The position numbers were made by a program, and so were the translations under genes. A DNA stretch of 64,000 nt from Skermanella pratensis. GTDB lineage: Bacteria; Pseudomonadota; Alphaproteobacteria; Azospirillales; Azospirillaceae. Every line of letters starts with the position of its first letter. Within the stretch, counting starts at the first letter, position 1. The notes below the pieces were generated by a model, which saw only the letters and a program-made list of their open reading frames with translations, searched no databases and was not told where the DNA came from. Of this stretch, positions 17,105-25,502 are shown piece by piece. The stretch lies in assembly GCF_008843145.1 (NCBI RefSeq), contig NZ_CP030265.1, positions 1,591,001 to 1,655,000 of the forward strand, in the 5' to 3' direction.

Positions 17105-19600
17105 ATGCGTATTATAACCGGGATCCTGTCCGCCGTTCTCATCCTCGTCGTGGTGGCTGCCGGTGGCGCGGTGTTCGCGATCCACCATTACAGCCAGGGA
17201 TTGCCGGAATACAGCCAGCTGGCCGATTACCAGCCACCGACCGTGACCCGCGTCCATGCCGGGGACGGGCGCCTGCTGGCCGAGTTCGCGACCGAGCGGC
17301 GAGTCTTCATCCCCATCGAGGCGATGCCGAAGCGCGTGATCCGCGGCTTCATCTCCGCCGAGGACCAGAATTTCTACAGCCACCGGGGCGTGGATTTCGG
17401 CGCGATCCTGCGCGCGATCGTCACCAACGTGGAGAATGTCGCGAGCGGCCGCCGCATGATCGGCGCCTCCGGCATCACCCAGCAGGTCGCCAAGAACTTC
17501 CTGCTGACCAACGAGGTGTCGTTCGAGCGCAAGATCAAGGAAGCGATTCTGGCGTTCCGCATGGAGCAGGCGTTTACCAAGGATCGCATCCTCGAGCTGT
17601 ACCTGAACGAGATTTTCCTGGGCAACCGCTCCTACGGCGTGGCCGCCGCCGCACTGAACTATTTCAACAAGCCCCTGGACGAGCTGACGATCGCCGAGGC
17701 GGCCTATCTCGCGGCGCTGCCCAAGGCGCCGAACAACTATCATCCGGTCCGCCAGCGCGACGCCGCCGTGGCGCGCCGCAACTGGGTGATCGGCCGGATG
17801 CAGGAGGACGGCGCGATCACCCCGGAGGAGGCGGCCCAGGCCAAGGCCGAGCCGCTGGAGGTGCGCCGGCGCGACGAGACCGAGTACGTCATCGCCGACT
17901 ATTTCGCGGAGGAGGTCCGGCGCCAGCTGCTGGCCCGGTTCGGGGAGCAGCAGCTCTACGAGGGCGGCTATTCCGTGCGGACCACGGTCGACCCCAAGCT
18001 CCAGGACATCGCGACGCGCAGCCTGCGCGACGGACTGATCGCGTACGACAGGCGGCACGGCTGGCGCGGTGCGATCGGCAAGCTGGAAAGCTTTCAGAAC
18101 TGGGCGAAGCAGCTTGCCGAGATGCCGGTCCCGGCCGGCGGCGAGATATGGCAAATGGCCGCCGTGCTGGAGGTCGAGGCCGACGAGGCGCAGATCGGCC
18201 TGGCGGACGGCGGACGGGGCAGAATTCCGCTGTCCGAACTGAAATGGGCGCGCCGCTGGGTCGAAGGGGAACGGACCGGACCCGAGGTCAGGCAGGCCGG
18301 CGATGCGCTGGCCCAGGGCGACATCGTCCTGGTCGAGCCGGTGGCCAAGGATGCGAAGGGCAAGGACCTGCCCGCCGGTACGTACGGGCTCCGGCAGATC
18401 CCTGCGGTACAGGGCGGGCTGGTCGCGATGGATCCCCATACCGGCCGCGTGCTCGCGATGAGCGGCGGCTTCAGCTCCCGGATCAGCGTGTTCAACCGTG
18501 CGACCCAGGCGCTGCGCCAGCCCGGCTCGTCGTTCAAGCCGTTCGTCTACATGGCGGCGCTGGACAACGGCTTCACGCCGTCGAGCCTGGTGATGGACGC
18601 GCCCTTCGCGATCCAGCCGGGCCCGGGTCAGGCGCTTTGGCGTCCGCAGAACTATTCCGAAGACTTCCTTGGGCCGACCACGCTGCGGGTCGGCATGGAG
18701 AAGTCCCGGAACGTCATGACCGTACGTCTTGCCAACAGCGTCGGGATGGACAAGGTCGCGAACTACGCCGAGCGGTTCGGCGTGGTCGACAAGCTTCCGC
18801 CCGTCCTGTCGATGTCGCTGGGTGCCGGCGAGACGACCGTGCTGAAGATGACCACCGCCTATTCTATGATCGTGAACGGCGGCAAGAAGGTGATCCCGGC
18901 CTTCATCGACCGTATCCAGGACCACACCGGGAAGGTGGTGTTCAAGCACGACATGCGGCCATGCCCGAACTGCAGCGGCATCCAGTGGTCGCCCGACCTG
19001 GCGGTGCCCGACGTGCCCGATGCGCGGGAGGACGTGATCGACCCCCGGACGGCCTACCAGATGGTCTCGATCCTCGAAGGCGTCGTCCAGCGCGGCACCG
19101 CCAAGATGATCTCGTCGATCGGCAAGCCGCTGGCCGGCAAGACCGGCACCACCAACGACGCGCTGGACGCCTGGTTCGTCGGCTTCTCGCCCGACCTCGC
19201 CGTCGGCCTCTATATCGGTTTCGACCAGCCCCATCCGCTCGGCGGGAAGGAGACCGGCGGCTCCGTATCGGCCCCGGTGTTCAAGGACTTCATGGCCGAC
19301 GCGCTCAACGGGGAACCGGCGACGCCGTTCCGCATGCCGCCGGGCATCCGGCTGGTCCGCGTCGACGCCGCGACCGGCCAGCTCGCCGAACCCGGGCAGC
19401 GCAACGCGATCTGGGAAGCCTTCAAGCCGGGAACCGAGCCGCGTCCGGGCGACTACATCGTGCTGGACGGCAGCGAGATCGCATCCGGCTCGGGTCCCGG
19501 TGGCGGCGCTTTCCTGCCGCCGGGCAGCGTTCCGCCTCCGGGCCGGACCCCGGGACAGGAGCAGGCGCCGTCCTCGACGGGCACGGGCGGGCTCTATTGA
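17105..19600 (+). CDS. mrcA: Penicillin-binding protein 1A (bifunctional glycosyltransferase/transpeptidase)
   Basis: An 831-residue class A PBP that polymerises and cross-links peptidoglycan. One N-terminal membrane anchor (residues 3-24) is followed by the GT51 domain with catalytic E86 in AEDQNFYSHRGVD and the QQVAKNF and RKIKEAI motifs. An OB-like insertion (about residues 290-430) is typical of the PBP1A subfamily. The transpeptidase has S475-S-F-K478, an SRN-type second motif (KSRNVMT), and KTGTT near residue 679. The tail is Gly/Pro-rich. The start at 17105 (MRIITGILSAV) is chosen because it begins the anchor; the frame is open upstream without support. The ribosome site is weak. Confidence 0.95.
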   Translation: MRIITGILSAVLILVVVAAGGAVFAIHHYSQGLPEYSQLADYQPPTVTRVHAGDGRLLAEFATERRVFIPIEAMPKRVIRGFISAEDQNFYSHRGVDFGAILRAIVTNVENVASGRRMIGASGITQQVAKNFLLTNEVSFERKIKEAILAFRMEQAFTKDRILELYLNEIFLGNRSYGVAAAALNYFNKPLDELTIAEAAYLAALPKAPNNYHPVRQRDAAVARRNWVIGRMQEDGAITPEEAAQAKAEPLEVRRRDETEYVIADYFAEEVRRQLLARFGEQQLYEGGYSVRTTVDPKLQDIATRSLRDGLIAYDRRHGWRGAIGKLESFQNWAKQLAEMPVPAGGEIWQMAAVLEVEADEAQIGLADGGRGRIPLSELKWARRWVEGERTGPEVRQAGDALAQGDIVLVEPVAKDAKGKDLPAGTYGLRQIPAVQGGLVAMDPHTGRVLAMSGGFSSRISVFNRATQALRQPGSSFKPFVYMAALDNGFTPSSLVMDAPFAIQPGPGQALWRPQNYSEDFLGPTTLRVGMEKSRNVMTVRLANSVGMDKVANYAERFGVVDKLPPVLSMSLGAGETTVLKMTTAYSMIVNGGKKVIPAFIDRIQDHTGKVVFKHDMRPCPNCSGIQWSPDLAVPDVPDAREDVIDPRTAYQMVSILEGVVQRGTAKMISSIGKPLAGKTGTTNDALDAWFVGFSPDLAVGLYIGFDQPHPLGGKETGGSVSAPVFKDFMADALNGEPATPFRMPPGIRLVRVDAATGQLAEPGQRNAIWEAFKPGTEPRPGDYIVLDGSEIASGSGPGGGAFLPPGSVPPPGRTPGQEQAPSSTGTGGLY

Positions 19601-19626
19601 CCCTTGGCGCGGAAGCTTCAAGGGTC
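19599..19626 (+). terminator. Possible hairpin terminator after PBP1A
   Basis: An 8-bp perfect inverted repeat, GACCCTTG (19599-19606) and CAAGGGTC (19619-19626), overlaps the PBP1A stop codon. There is no T tract after it, so it may be only a weak or rho-assisted terminator before prfB. Confidence 0.35.
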
Positions 19627-19680
19627 TAAGTAAGCGTCGCTGAACAGCGATCATGAACAATAGCGACGAGGAGGCCCGCC

Positions 19681-20806
19681 ATGCGAGCCGAGATCGAAGC
19701 GGCTGCCGAGGCGATCAGGGAATCGCTGGCGCTGCTGAGGAGGCATCTTTGACTGGGAAAATGCAGTCAGGCGCCTGGAAGAGCTGAACGCCATCTCCGA
19801 GGATCCAAACCTCTGGAACGATGCCGACCGCGCCCAGAAGGTGATGCGCGAGCGCACCCAGCTCGACACCGCGGTCAGCGGCTATCGAGCATTGGAGCGC
19901 GAGCTGAACGACAGCATCGAGCTGATCGAGATGGGCGAGGCGGAAGAGGACCAGACCGTCGTCGCCGACGCGGAGAACACCCTGCTTGCGCTGAAGGACA
20001 AAGCCGCCAAGCTGGAGTTGGAGAGTCTTCTGTCCGGCGAGGCCGATGCCAACGACTGCTTCCTGGAAGTCAACGCGGGCGCCGGCGGAACGGAGGCCCA
20101 GGACTGGGCCGAGATGCTGCTCCGCATGTATCTGCGCTGGGCCGAGCAGCACGGCTACAAGACCGAATGGCTGGAAGAGAGCGGCGGCGAAGAGGCGGGC
20201 ATCAAGTCGGCGACGGTGCAGATCAAGGGCCATAACGCCTATGGCTGGCTCAAGACCGAGGCCGGCGTCCACCGCCTGGTCCGGATCAGCCCCTATGACA
20301 GCCAGGCGCGCCGGCATACCAGCTTCGCCAGCGTCGCGGTCAGTCCCGTGATCGATGACAAGATCGACATCGAGGTTCTGGACAAGGACCTGCGCATCGA
20401 CACCTACCGGGCGTCGGGTGCCGGCGGCCAGCACATCAACAAGACCGATTCGGCGGTCCGGATCACGCATATCCCGACCAACATCGTCGTCCAGTGCCAG
20501 CAGGAGCGGTCCCAGCACAAGAACCGCGCCAAGGCCTTCGACATGCTTCGGGCGCGCCTCTACGAGGCGGAACTGAAGAAACGGGAGGACGCGGCCGCTG
20601 CCCTGGAGGCCACCAAGTCGGACATCGGCTGGGGGCACCAAATCCGCTCTTACGTGCTGCAGCCCTACCAGATGGTCAAGGACCTGCGGACCGGGGTGGA
20701 AACCAGCCAGAGCGGCGCCGTTCTGGACGGGGACATCGACGAGTTCCTCGCCGCGGCCCTGGCCCAGCGCATCAAGGGGCAGGGCGACAGCGAGGCGGCG
20801 GACTGA
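19681..20806 (+). CDS. prfB: Peptide chain release factor 2 with programmed +1 frameshift
   Basis: RF2 recognises UGA and UAA. The gene starts at ATG 19681 (GAGGAGG ribosome site about 7 bp upstream), reads 23 codons ([21 protein letters not shown]..) and meets an in-frame TGA at 19750-19752. A +1 slip on CTT-T moves reading to GAC (19751) and continues to 20806, giving a product of 374 residues. The GGQ peptidyl-hydrolysis motif is in [11 protein letters not shown]. The codon-recognition tripeptide is SPY ([13 protein letters not shown]) where E. coli has SPF; this is a conservative change. Because RF2 itself reads the UGA, low RF2 raises frameshifting, giving autoregulation. It is followed by the PG-binding protein gene. 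Confidence 0.96.
19738..19753 (+). promoter_or_regulatory. prfB programmed +1 frameshift site
   Basis: AGGAGG (19738-19743), a 3-nt spacer, then CTTTGAC (19747-19753). This is the same arrangement and spacing as the E. coli site (AGGGGG, 3 nt, CUUUGAC): an internal Shine-Dalgarno pushes the ribosome forward while it waits at the UGA. Confidence 0.96.
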
Positions 20807-20834
20807 GAAGAGGCTGACCGAGAGAGGTGAGTGG

Positions 20835-21332
20835 ATGAAGGGTGCGGGATGGTGCGTCGGCGCGGCGATGCTGACGCTTTTGGCAGGAGCCCCGGCCTGG
20901 GCGGCCTGCCAGCCCGCCCCGACCGCGATGGTCGAGGGCATTCAACGCGAGCTTGCCGTCAACGGGTTCGATCCGGGGGGCATCGACGGTCGGTTCGGGC
21001 CGCGCACCGCGGAAGCGATCCGGCAGTATCAGCGGGCGGCCCGAATGCCGGTGACCGGCTGCGCCAGCCAGGAACTGCTGGACCATGTCAGCTTCCACCT
21101 GCCGAAGGTCTATTCCCGGAACCGGCCCGACACCCCGACGCCGGAAGTCGAGGTCCAGGAAGGCCTGACGATGCGGGGCTTCTATGTCGGGGCCGTGGAC
21201 GGCAGGATCGGCGAACGGACCCGCGCCGCCATCCGCCGGTACCAGCAGGAAGCGAACCTGCCGGTCGACGGGCAGGTGACGCCGGAACTGGCGCAGCGCC
21301 TGCGCGAGGACACGGCCACCCGGGCGCGTTGA
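20835..21332 (+). CDS. Exported protein with two peptidoglycan-binding domains
   Basis: A 165-residue protein with a signal peptide (MKGAGWCVGAAMLTLLAGAPAWA, cleavage near residue 23) and two PG_binding_1 modules. The first covers residues 31-80 (ELAVNGFDPGGIDGRFGPRTAEAI) and the second residues 104-155 (GLTMRGFYVGAVDGRIGERTRAAI). These three-helix modules bind peptidoglycan; no catalytic domain is attached. The start ATG 20835 has a GAGAGAGG site. It lies 28 bp after prfB and near PBP1A and AmiC, so a cell-wall role is likely, but the specific function is unknown. Confidence 0.85.
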   Translation: MKGAGWCVGAAMLTLLAGAPAWAACQPAPTAMVEGIQRELAVNGFDPGGIDGRFGPRTAEAIRQYQRAARMPVTGCASQELLDHVSFHLPKVYSRNRPDTPTPEVEVQEGLTMRGFYVGAVDGRIGERTRAAIRRYQQEANLPVDGQVTPELAQRLREDTATRAR

Positions 21333-21350
21333 CCAGGAAGACGGGCTCTG

Positions 21351-21384
21351 CGGCCCGGCGCCGTCCCAAAGGGGCGCCGGGCCG
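21351..21384. terminator. Hairpin between convergent PG-binding and YedE genes
   Basis: A perfect 12-bp inverted repeat, CGGCCCGGCGCC (21351-21362) and its complement (21373-21384), with a 10-nt loop, lies between two convergent stop codons. There is no long T tract, but position and stability suggest a shared terminator. Confidence 0.65.
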
Positions 21385-21392
21385 TATCGCCA

Positions 21393-22628
21393 TCAGCAGG
21401 CGGTTTCGCGCGGGGTCTTCTCGACTTCCAGCCCGAACAGCGGGCGCAACCGGGTTCCGATCACGTTTCCGGCCAGGGCCGCGACCAGCCAGACCCAGCC
21501 GTGCAGGCTGCCCGATGCGATGCCGCTGAAATAGGCGCCGATGTTGCACCCGTAGGCGAGGCGCGCGCCATATCCCAGCATCAGTCCGCCGACGACCGCG
21601 GCGGTCAGGGACCGGAGCGGTACTCGCCAGACCGGGGCGAACCGCCCGGCGAGACCGGCGGCCAGCAGCGCTCCCAGGATGATGCCGAAATTCATCACCG
21701 AGGTGATGTCCTGGAAAATGCTGTTCTCCAGTGACGCGGCGCGCTCCGGCGCGGAGAAATAGGGCCAGAAGGCCACATCGAAGCCGAGAGCGTCGAGCGG
21801 CTTCGCTCCCCACAGGACGAAGGCGGAGGTGATCCCCCAGGGCCGGCCGGCCAGGGCGAGCGTCGCGAAGTTGAGCACCGCCAGTGCCACGGCGCCCCAG
21901 ACCAGCGGCCACGATCCCTGGACGAAGCGCTGCCAGCCGCGATGGGGAGTCCGGTTGCCCGGGCGCAAGGCGCCATGGCGCTTCCGTTCGAGGATCACCG
22001 TGGCCCCGGCGATCGCCGCGAAGACGGCGAGGTTCAAGGCGAGCGCGGGCAGGGCACCCAGGCTGCTGACCAGCGACACCGGCCCGATCGACGGAAGTGC
22101 CGACCACCAGTGGAGGTGGGCGGCGCCGACGACCGATCCGACGATGAAGAAGAACAGGGTGACCAGCATGCGCGTATTGCCGCCGCCGGCCGTGTAGAGC
22201 GTTCCCGAGGCGCATCCGCCGCCAAGCTGCATTCCGATACCGAACAGGAAGGCACCGAACAGCACCGAGACGCCGACCGGCGCGACCAGGCCGGTGACCG
22301 GCTGCCCGAAAAGCTCGCCGGCCGCCAGGGCCGGGAAGAACAAGGCGCAGGCAAGTGCCAGCATGACCATTTGTGCCCGGATGCCGGCGCCGCGGCGGTC
22401 CGAGATGAAGACCCGGAACGAGGAGGTGAAGCCGAACAGGGCGTGGTAGAGGGTGAGCCCCAGGGCTCCGCCGACGAGGTACAGGGCCGCCTGCCGGGAC
22501 GATACGGCGTCGGTCAGCCAGACCGCGCCTCCGAGGAGCAGCAGGGCGGCGACGGCCACCACGCGCGGATCCATGGTCCGTTGCCGCGCCGGTATGCCGC
22601 TCGGCCTGCCGAGAGAAATGTCCGCCAT
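21393..22628 (-). CDS. YeeE/YedE-family membrane transporter (sulfur compound uptake)
   Basis: A 411-residue polytopic protein with about 10 membrane segments, formed of two YeeE/YedE halves. Each half carries the family Cys motif: GGGCASGTLY (C139) and YGCNIGAYFSG near residue 360. Relatives such as TsuA import thiosulfate by passing it along conserved cysteines; others deliver sulfur to sulfur-trafficking proteins. No TusA-like gene is adjacent, but the divergent neighbour is a small Tat protein with three clustered Cys. The start is ATG 22628. An ATTC-9 nt-GAAT inverted repeat lies just upstream. Family assignment is firm, substrate inferred. Confidence 0.88.
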   Translation of the reverse strand: MADISLGRPSGIPARQRTMDPRVVAVAALLLLGGAVWLTDAVSSRQAALYLVGGALGLTLYHALFGFTSSFRVFISDRRGAGIRAQMVMLALACALFFPALAAGELFGQPVTGLVAPVGVSVLFGAFLFGIGMQLGGGCASGTLYTAGGGNTRMLVTLFFFIVGSVVGAAHLHWWSALPSIGPVSLVSSLGALPALALNLAVFAAIAGATVILERKRHGALRPGNRTPHRGWQRFVQGSWPLVWGAVALAVLNFATLALAGRPWGITSAFVLWGAKPLDALGFDVAFWPYFSAPERAASLENSIFQDITSVMNFGIILGALLAAGLAGRFAPVWRVPLRSLTAAVVGGLMLGYGARLAYGCNIGAYFSGIASGSLHGWVWLVAALAGNVIGTRLRPLFGLEVEKTPRETAC

Positions 22629-22632
22629 CGCA

Positions 22633-22668
22633 ATTCACGCTTTCCGAATGATTTCCACCCATGTGGGT
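22633..22668. promoter_or_regulatory. Two inverted repeats upstream of the YedE gene
   Basis: ATTC (22633-22636) and GAAT (22646-22649) are separated by 9 nt; persulfide-sensing ArsR-type repressors (BigR/SqrR) use ATTC-N8-GAAT, so this is one base off the known spacing. A second repeat, ACCCA-TG-TGGGT, is at 22657-22668. Both lie in the 174-bp gap between the divergent YedE and Tat-protein genes and could be operators. The first overlaps the probable ribosome-binding region of the YedE gene. Confidence 0.3.
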
Positions 22669-22802
22669 TGGATGATAGCGATGTGAATAGGAATTTAAAT
22701 GCATATCTGTTGTGTGGAAATGACGTGCGTGCATCCCGGATTGACCGGAGGGGCCGAGGGGCGTAATGCTCGACCGCAGCGGCTGAGCGAAAGGGATTGG
22801 CG

Positions 22803-23123
22803 ATGAGTACCGGTATCACGAGGCGCGACGTCCTGCGGTTTTCCGGAGCCTTGTCCACCTTTGCGGCGGGTCTGGCGTTCGCCGGTCCGGCCGGCGCGTT
22901 CCAGCTGCTGCCTGCCGAGGACTATGCCGGCGTGATCGAGGACAGCTGCGGTGCCGCCAACCGACTCCACCGGGCCATGGTGACCGAGGTCGAGCGGCAG
23001 CTCGGCGTCAGCCTCGACGACGCGCAAGCCCGCCGGATGATCGAGGCGGTCCAGTGTCCCAACTGCGGGTGCTCGATCCTGAAGGGTTTCGCGGAAGCCG
23101 TTCCGGGCGACGCGCCGTTCTGA
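22803..23123 (+). CDS. Small Tat-exported protein with a CPNCGC motif, function unknown
   Basis: A 106-residue protein that I do not recognise. The N-terminus TRRDVLRFSGALSTF is a twin-arginine signal followed by a hydrophobic stretch ending AGPAGA near residue 32. This suggests export after cofactor binding or folding. The mature part is mainly helical and ends in VQCPNCGCSI (C85, C88, C90), with another Cys at 49; such a cluster could bind a metal or carry a persulfide. The ATG at 22803 is preferred over a TTG two codons upstream because it is better spaced from the AAAGGG ribosome site. It is divergent from the YedE transporter, hinting at sulfur handling, which is inference. Confidence 0.75.
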   Translation: MSTGITRRDVLRFSGALSTFAAGLAFAGPAGAFQLLPAEDYAGVIEDSCGAANRLHRAMVTEVERQLGVSLDDAQARRMIEAVQCPNCGCSILKGFAEAVPGDAPF

Positions 23124-23213
23124 ACGGATTCATCCTGTCGTAATCGTATCTTTAGTGGCAATCCTTCTCCATACAGGTTAATCCTGGATGGGAAACCGCC
23201 GCGTGGAGATACG

Positions 23214-23630
23214 ATGAGCAGTGAAATCCGCACTTTCAAGATCCGTGACGCCGCCATCGACGAGGACGAACTGGCCCTGGCGGAATTCCTGCGCACCGTG
23301 GAAGTCAGCAGGATCGAAACCGCCTTCGCCGACGGCGCGTGGCACATCCTGGTGATGTACGAGGAGCTGCGCAAGCGCGAGGAGACGGCGCAGATCCAGA
23401 GCGCCATAGTCGCCGCGCTCAACGGCTGGCGTGCCCAGACCGCCACCTCGCTCGACCTCGACCGCGAAGCGATCATGTCCTCGTCGGCGGTCCAGGAGAT
23501 CGCCCGCTACGCACCGACGACCGAGATAGAGCTGAGCGTCGTCGGCAGCGCGCTCGGCATCGACACCTCCGTCCATGGCGCCGCGATCGTCCATGTGGTC
23601 CGCCAGACCCTGGAGGATCTGACCAGCTAG
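23214..23630 (+). CDS. HRDC-like small protein, function unknown
   Basis: A 138-residue soluble protein. The first 60 residues resemble nothing I can name. The second half (about residues 63-135: ALNGWRAQTA, AIMSSSAVQEIARYAPTT, ELSVVGSALGIDTSVHGAAIVHVV) follows the helical pattern of HRDC domains, the nucleic-acid-binding modules at the end of RecQ and RNase D, here standing alone. The start ATG 23214 has GGAG at a good distance. A 90-bp gap separates it from the Tat protein gene. A nucleic-acid role is only suggested by the fold resemblance, which needs a profile search. Confidence 0.7.
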   Translation: MSSEIRTFKIRDAAIDEDELALAEFLRTVEVSRIETAFADGAWHILVMYEELRKREETAQIQSAIVAALNGWRAQTATSLDLDREAIMSSSAVQEIARYAPTTEIELSVVGSALGIDTSVHGAAIVHVVRQTLEDLTS

Positions 23631-23742
23631 GCCGGCGGTCCGGGCCGGCTCTCCCGATTGGCCCCTGGCGCCGGACGCGCGGCGCGCTATCCTGGGTCCC
23701 CGGTTCGAAGACCGCCCGGTGGGGCGGCGAGGAGGGACTATC

Positions 23743-24042
23743 ATGCGCCTGTCGATTTCGATGTTGTGCGTCAGCGCGATGCTGGCCGCGGTTCCCGTCG
23801 CGGCCGAACCCGCGGTTCCCCCGCAACGGGAACCGAGCGGGACGGACCTCGCCATGGAGGGGCTGAACAAGCTCATGCTCGGGCTTCAGCAACTGGTGGA
23901 GGAATTGCCGCGCTACGACCTTCCGGAGATCACCGAGAACGGGGACATCATCATCCGCCGGATCGATCCGGAAAGGGTTCCCGAGGCGCCGCCCCGCATT
24001 CCCGGTGACCCCGCTGACCCCGACGGCAGCGTCGATCTCTAG
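23743..24042 (+). CDS. Small exported protein, function unknown
   Basis: A 99-residue protein with a signal peptide (MRLSISMLCVSAMLAAVPVAA, cleavage near residue 21). The mature part is about 75 residues: a short amphipathic helix (LAMEGLNKLMLGLQQLVEEL), then PEITENGDIIIRRI and a Pro-rich acidic tail. No known motif, but the helix followed by an NGDIIIRR strand is the kind of compact periplasmic protein often seen in alphaproteobacteria. ATG 23743 is preceded by GGAGGG. Its TAG stop shares the palindromic CTAG with the stop of the convergent EamA gene. Confidence 0.75.
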   Translation: MRLSISMLCVSAMLAAVPVAAEPAVPPQREPSGTDLAMEGLNKLMLGLQQLVEELPRYDLPEITENGDIIIRRIDPERVPEAPPRIPGDPADPDGSVDL

Positions 24043-24980
24043 GCTTTCCGTGGGCGTCCCGGCAGCAGGCTCGGCAGCACCAGGACGATGAACAGGCCGG
24101 TGACAACAAGGGCCAGCGCCAGCAGGTCGGCTCCGGCAAGGGGCTCGCCCAGGATCAGGGCGCTGGAGAAGACGCCCACCACCGGGATGGAAAGGGTTCC
24201 GATCGCCGCGATGTTGGCCGGGAACAGTGCTACGATGCGGAACCAGGCCCAGTGGCAATAGATCATCGGGATCAACGCCGCGTAGATCACCCCGAGGGCC
24301 CCCGGCGTCGTCAGGTCCAGCACCGACGAGGGGCGGCCGATCAGGAAGGCGGCGGCGATCACCGGCAGGCCGCCGATCGCGAGCTGCCACGCGGCGAGCT
24401 GGACCGTTTCCATGCGCCAGGGAATCGCCTTGAGCATCACCGTGCCCGCCGCCCAGGAGACCGCAGCGGCCAGCATCATGGCGGCCCCCCAGGGCGTTCC
24501 GCCTATCCGCCCGAATTCCGGGATCAGCAGGATCGCCAGCGCCGCCAGCCCGAGCGCGAGACCGACGACCCGCAGCACCGTCATCCGCTCCCGCAGGAAG
24601 ATGACGCTCAGGATCGAGGCCCAAAGCGGCATGGTGAAAGCGATGATCGAGGCGCGGCCGGCCGCCATCAGCGTCAGCCCGAAGGCGGAGAAGACCTGCC
24701 AGCAGGTGACATTGATGAAGGCCGTCAGGATCAGCGGACCGAGATCGCCGCGCGGGATTCGCAGGCTGAGCCCCCGGACCCGGGCGAACAGCATCAGTCC
24801 GCCGGCCCCGGCGACGAAGCAGATCGCCCGGAAGGTCCAGGGGTCCATGTCCAGGACGGCGAGCTTCATCGCCGGCCAGTTCGTTCCCCAGAACAGGGCG
24901 AGCGACGCCAGCAGGAAAAAACCCTGGCGGGGCAGCTGTTCGGATGCCGGGGCGGTCGTAGACAAGGCTGGCTGGGCCAA
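24039..24980 (-). CDS. EamA/DMT-family inner-membrane exporter
   Basis: A 313-residue protein with about 10 transmembrane helices arranged as two EamA repeats (first from LLASLALFWGTNWPAMKLAV, second after about residue 155, AAMMLAAAVSWAAGTVMLKAI). Members export amino acids, nucleosides or other small metabolites by drug/metabolite antiport; the substrate cannot be predicted. The conserved FWGTNWP and the internal repeat make the family clear. The gene converges on the small exported protein with a 4-bp shared stop. Confidence 0.88.
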   Translation of the reverse strand: MAQPALSTTAPASEQLPRQGFFLLASLALFWGTNWPAMKLAVLDMDPWTFRAICFVAGAGGLMLFARVRGLSLRIPRGDLGPLILTAFINVTCWQVFSAFGLTLMAAGRASIIAFTMPLWASILSVIFLRERMTVLRVVGLALGLAALAILLIPEFGRIGGTPWGAAMMLAAAVSWAAGTVMLKAIPWRMETVQLAAWQLAIGGLPVIAAAFLIGRPSSVLDLTTPGALGVIYAALIPMIYCHWAWFRIVALFPANIAAIGTLSIPVVGVFSSALILGEPLAGADLLALALVVTGLFIVLVLPSLLPGRPRKA

Positions 24981-25058
24981 GGCGGTTCCTCAGGGTCCGG
25001 GACGGGTTGGTTGGCTCTCCAACATTAACCCGTCACCGGGAGGGATGGCACCGGCTAA

Positions 25059-25502
25059 TCAGCCGGCCCGGTCGGGAGAGTCCACCTTCAGCACGATGCC
25101 GTCGGTGCCGACCACCTTGACGGTGCTGCCGGCCGGCTGGTCCTTGCCGGTGACGGTCCACAGGGTGTCGCCGACGAAGGCGTGGCCCCTGCCGTTCACG
25201 ATCGGCCTTTCAAGCACGACGAGCCGGCCTACCAGGGAGGCGCCGCGCCGGTTCAGCGTCGGGTCGGCGCTGGTCACGGGATGGCGGCGCTGGTACTGCC
25301 GGAACCCGACCGCCGACCCGATCGACAGGATCGCGAAGGCCAGGAACTGGACCTGCCACGGCAGGTCCGGCAGGGCCATGAGGGTCAGCCCGACCACCGC
25401 GGCCGCGACCGCGAGCCAGATGAAGAAGGTGCCGGGCACGAATGCCTCGACCGCCGCCAGGACGAGGGCGGTCACCAGCCAGTACCAGGATTCGATTTCC
25501 AT
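25059..25502 (-). CDS. NfeD-family membrane protein
   Basis: A 147-residue protein with three or four N-terminal membrane helices (LVTALVLAAVEAFVPGTFFIWLA...) and a C-terminal OB-fold domain (about residues 85-140, RPIVNGRGHAFVGDTLWTVTG). This is the short NfeD type (E. coli YbbK/QmcA partner). NfeD proteins are genetically paired with SPFH/stomatin proteins and are thought to act on membrane microdomains or quality control. Here the start overlaps the 3' end of the SPFH gene by 31 bp, so the two are translationally coupled. Confidence 0.9.
   Translation of the reverse strand: MEIESWYWLVTALVLAAVEAFVPGTFFIWLAVAAAVVGLTLMALPDLPWQVQFLAFAILSIGSAVGFRQYQRRHPVTSADPTLNRRGASLVGRLVVLERPIVNGRGHAFVGDTLWTVTGKDQPAGSTVKVVGTDGIVLKVDSPDRAG

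Noticed and set aside
17009..19660. An 883-codon minus-strand frame opposite the PBP1A gene
   Set aside because: The plus strand carries complete PBP1A motifs; the antisense frame shows no domain, signal or ribosome site. The similar long frames opposite phaC, the RND pump and the AI-2E/AbrB genes were dropped for the same reason.
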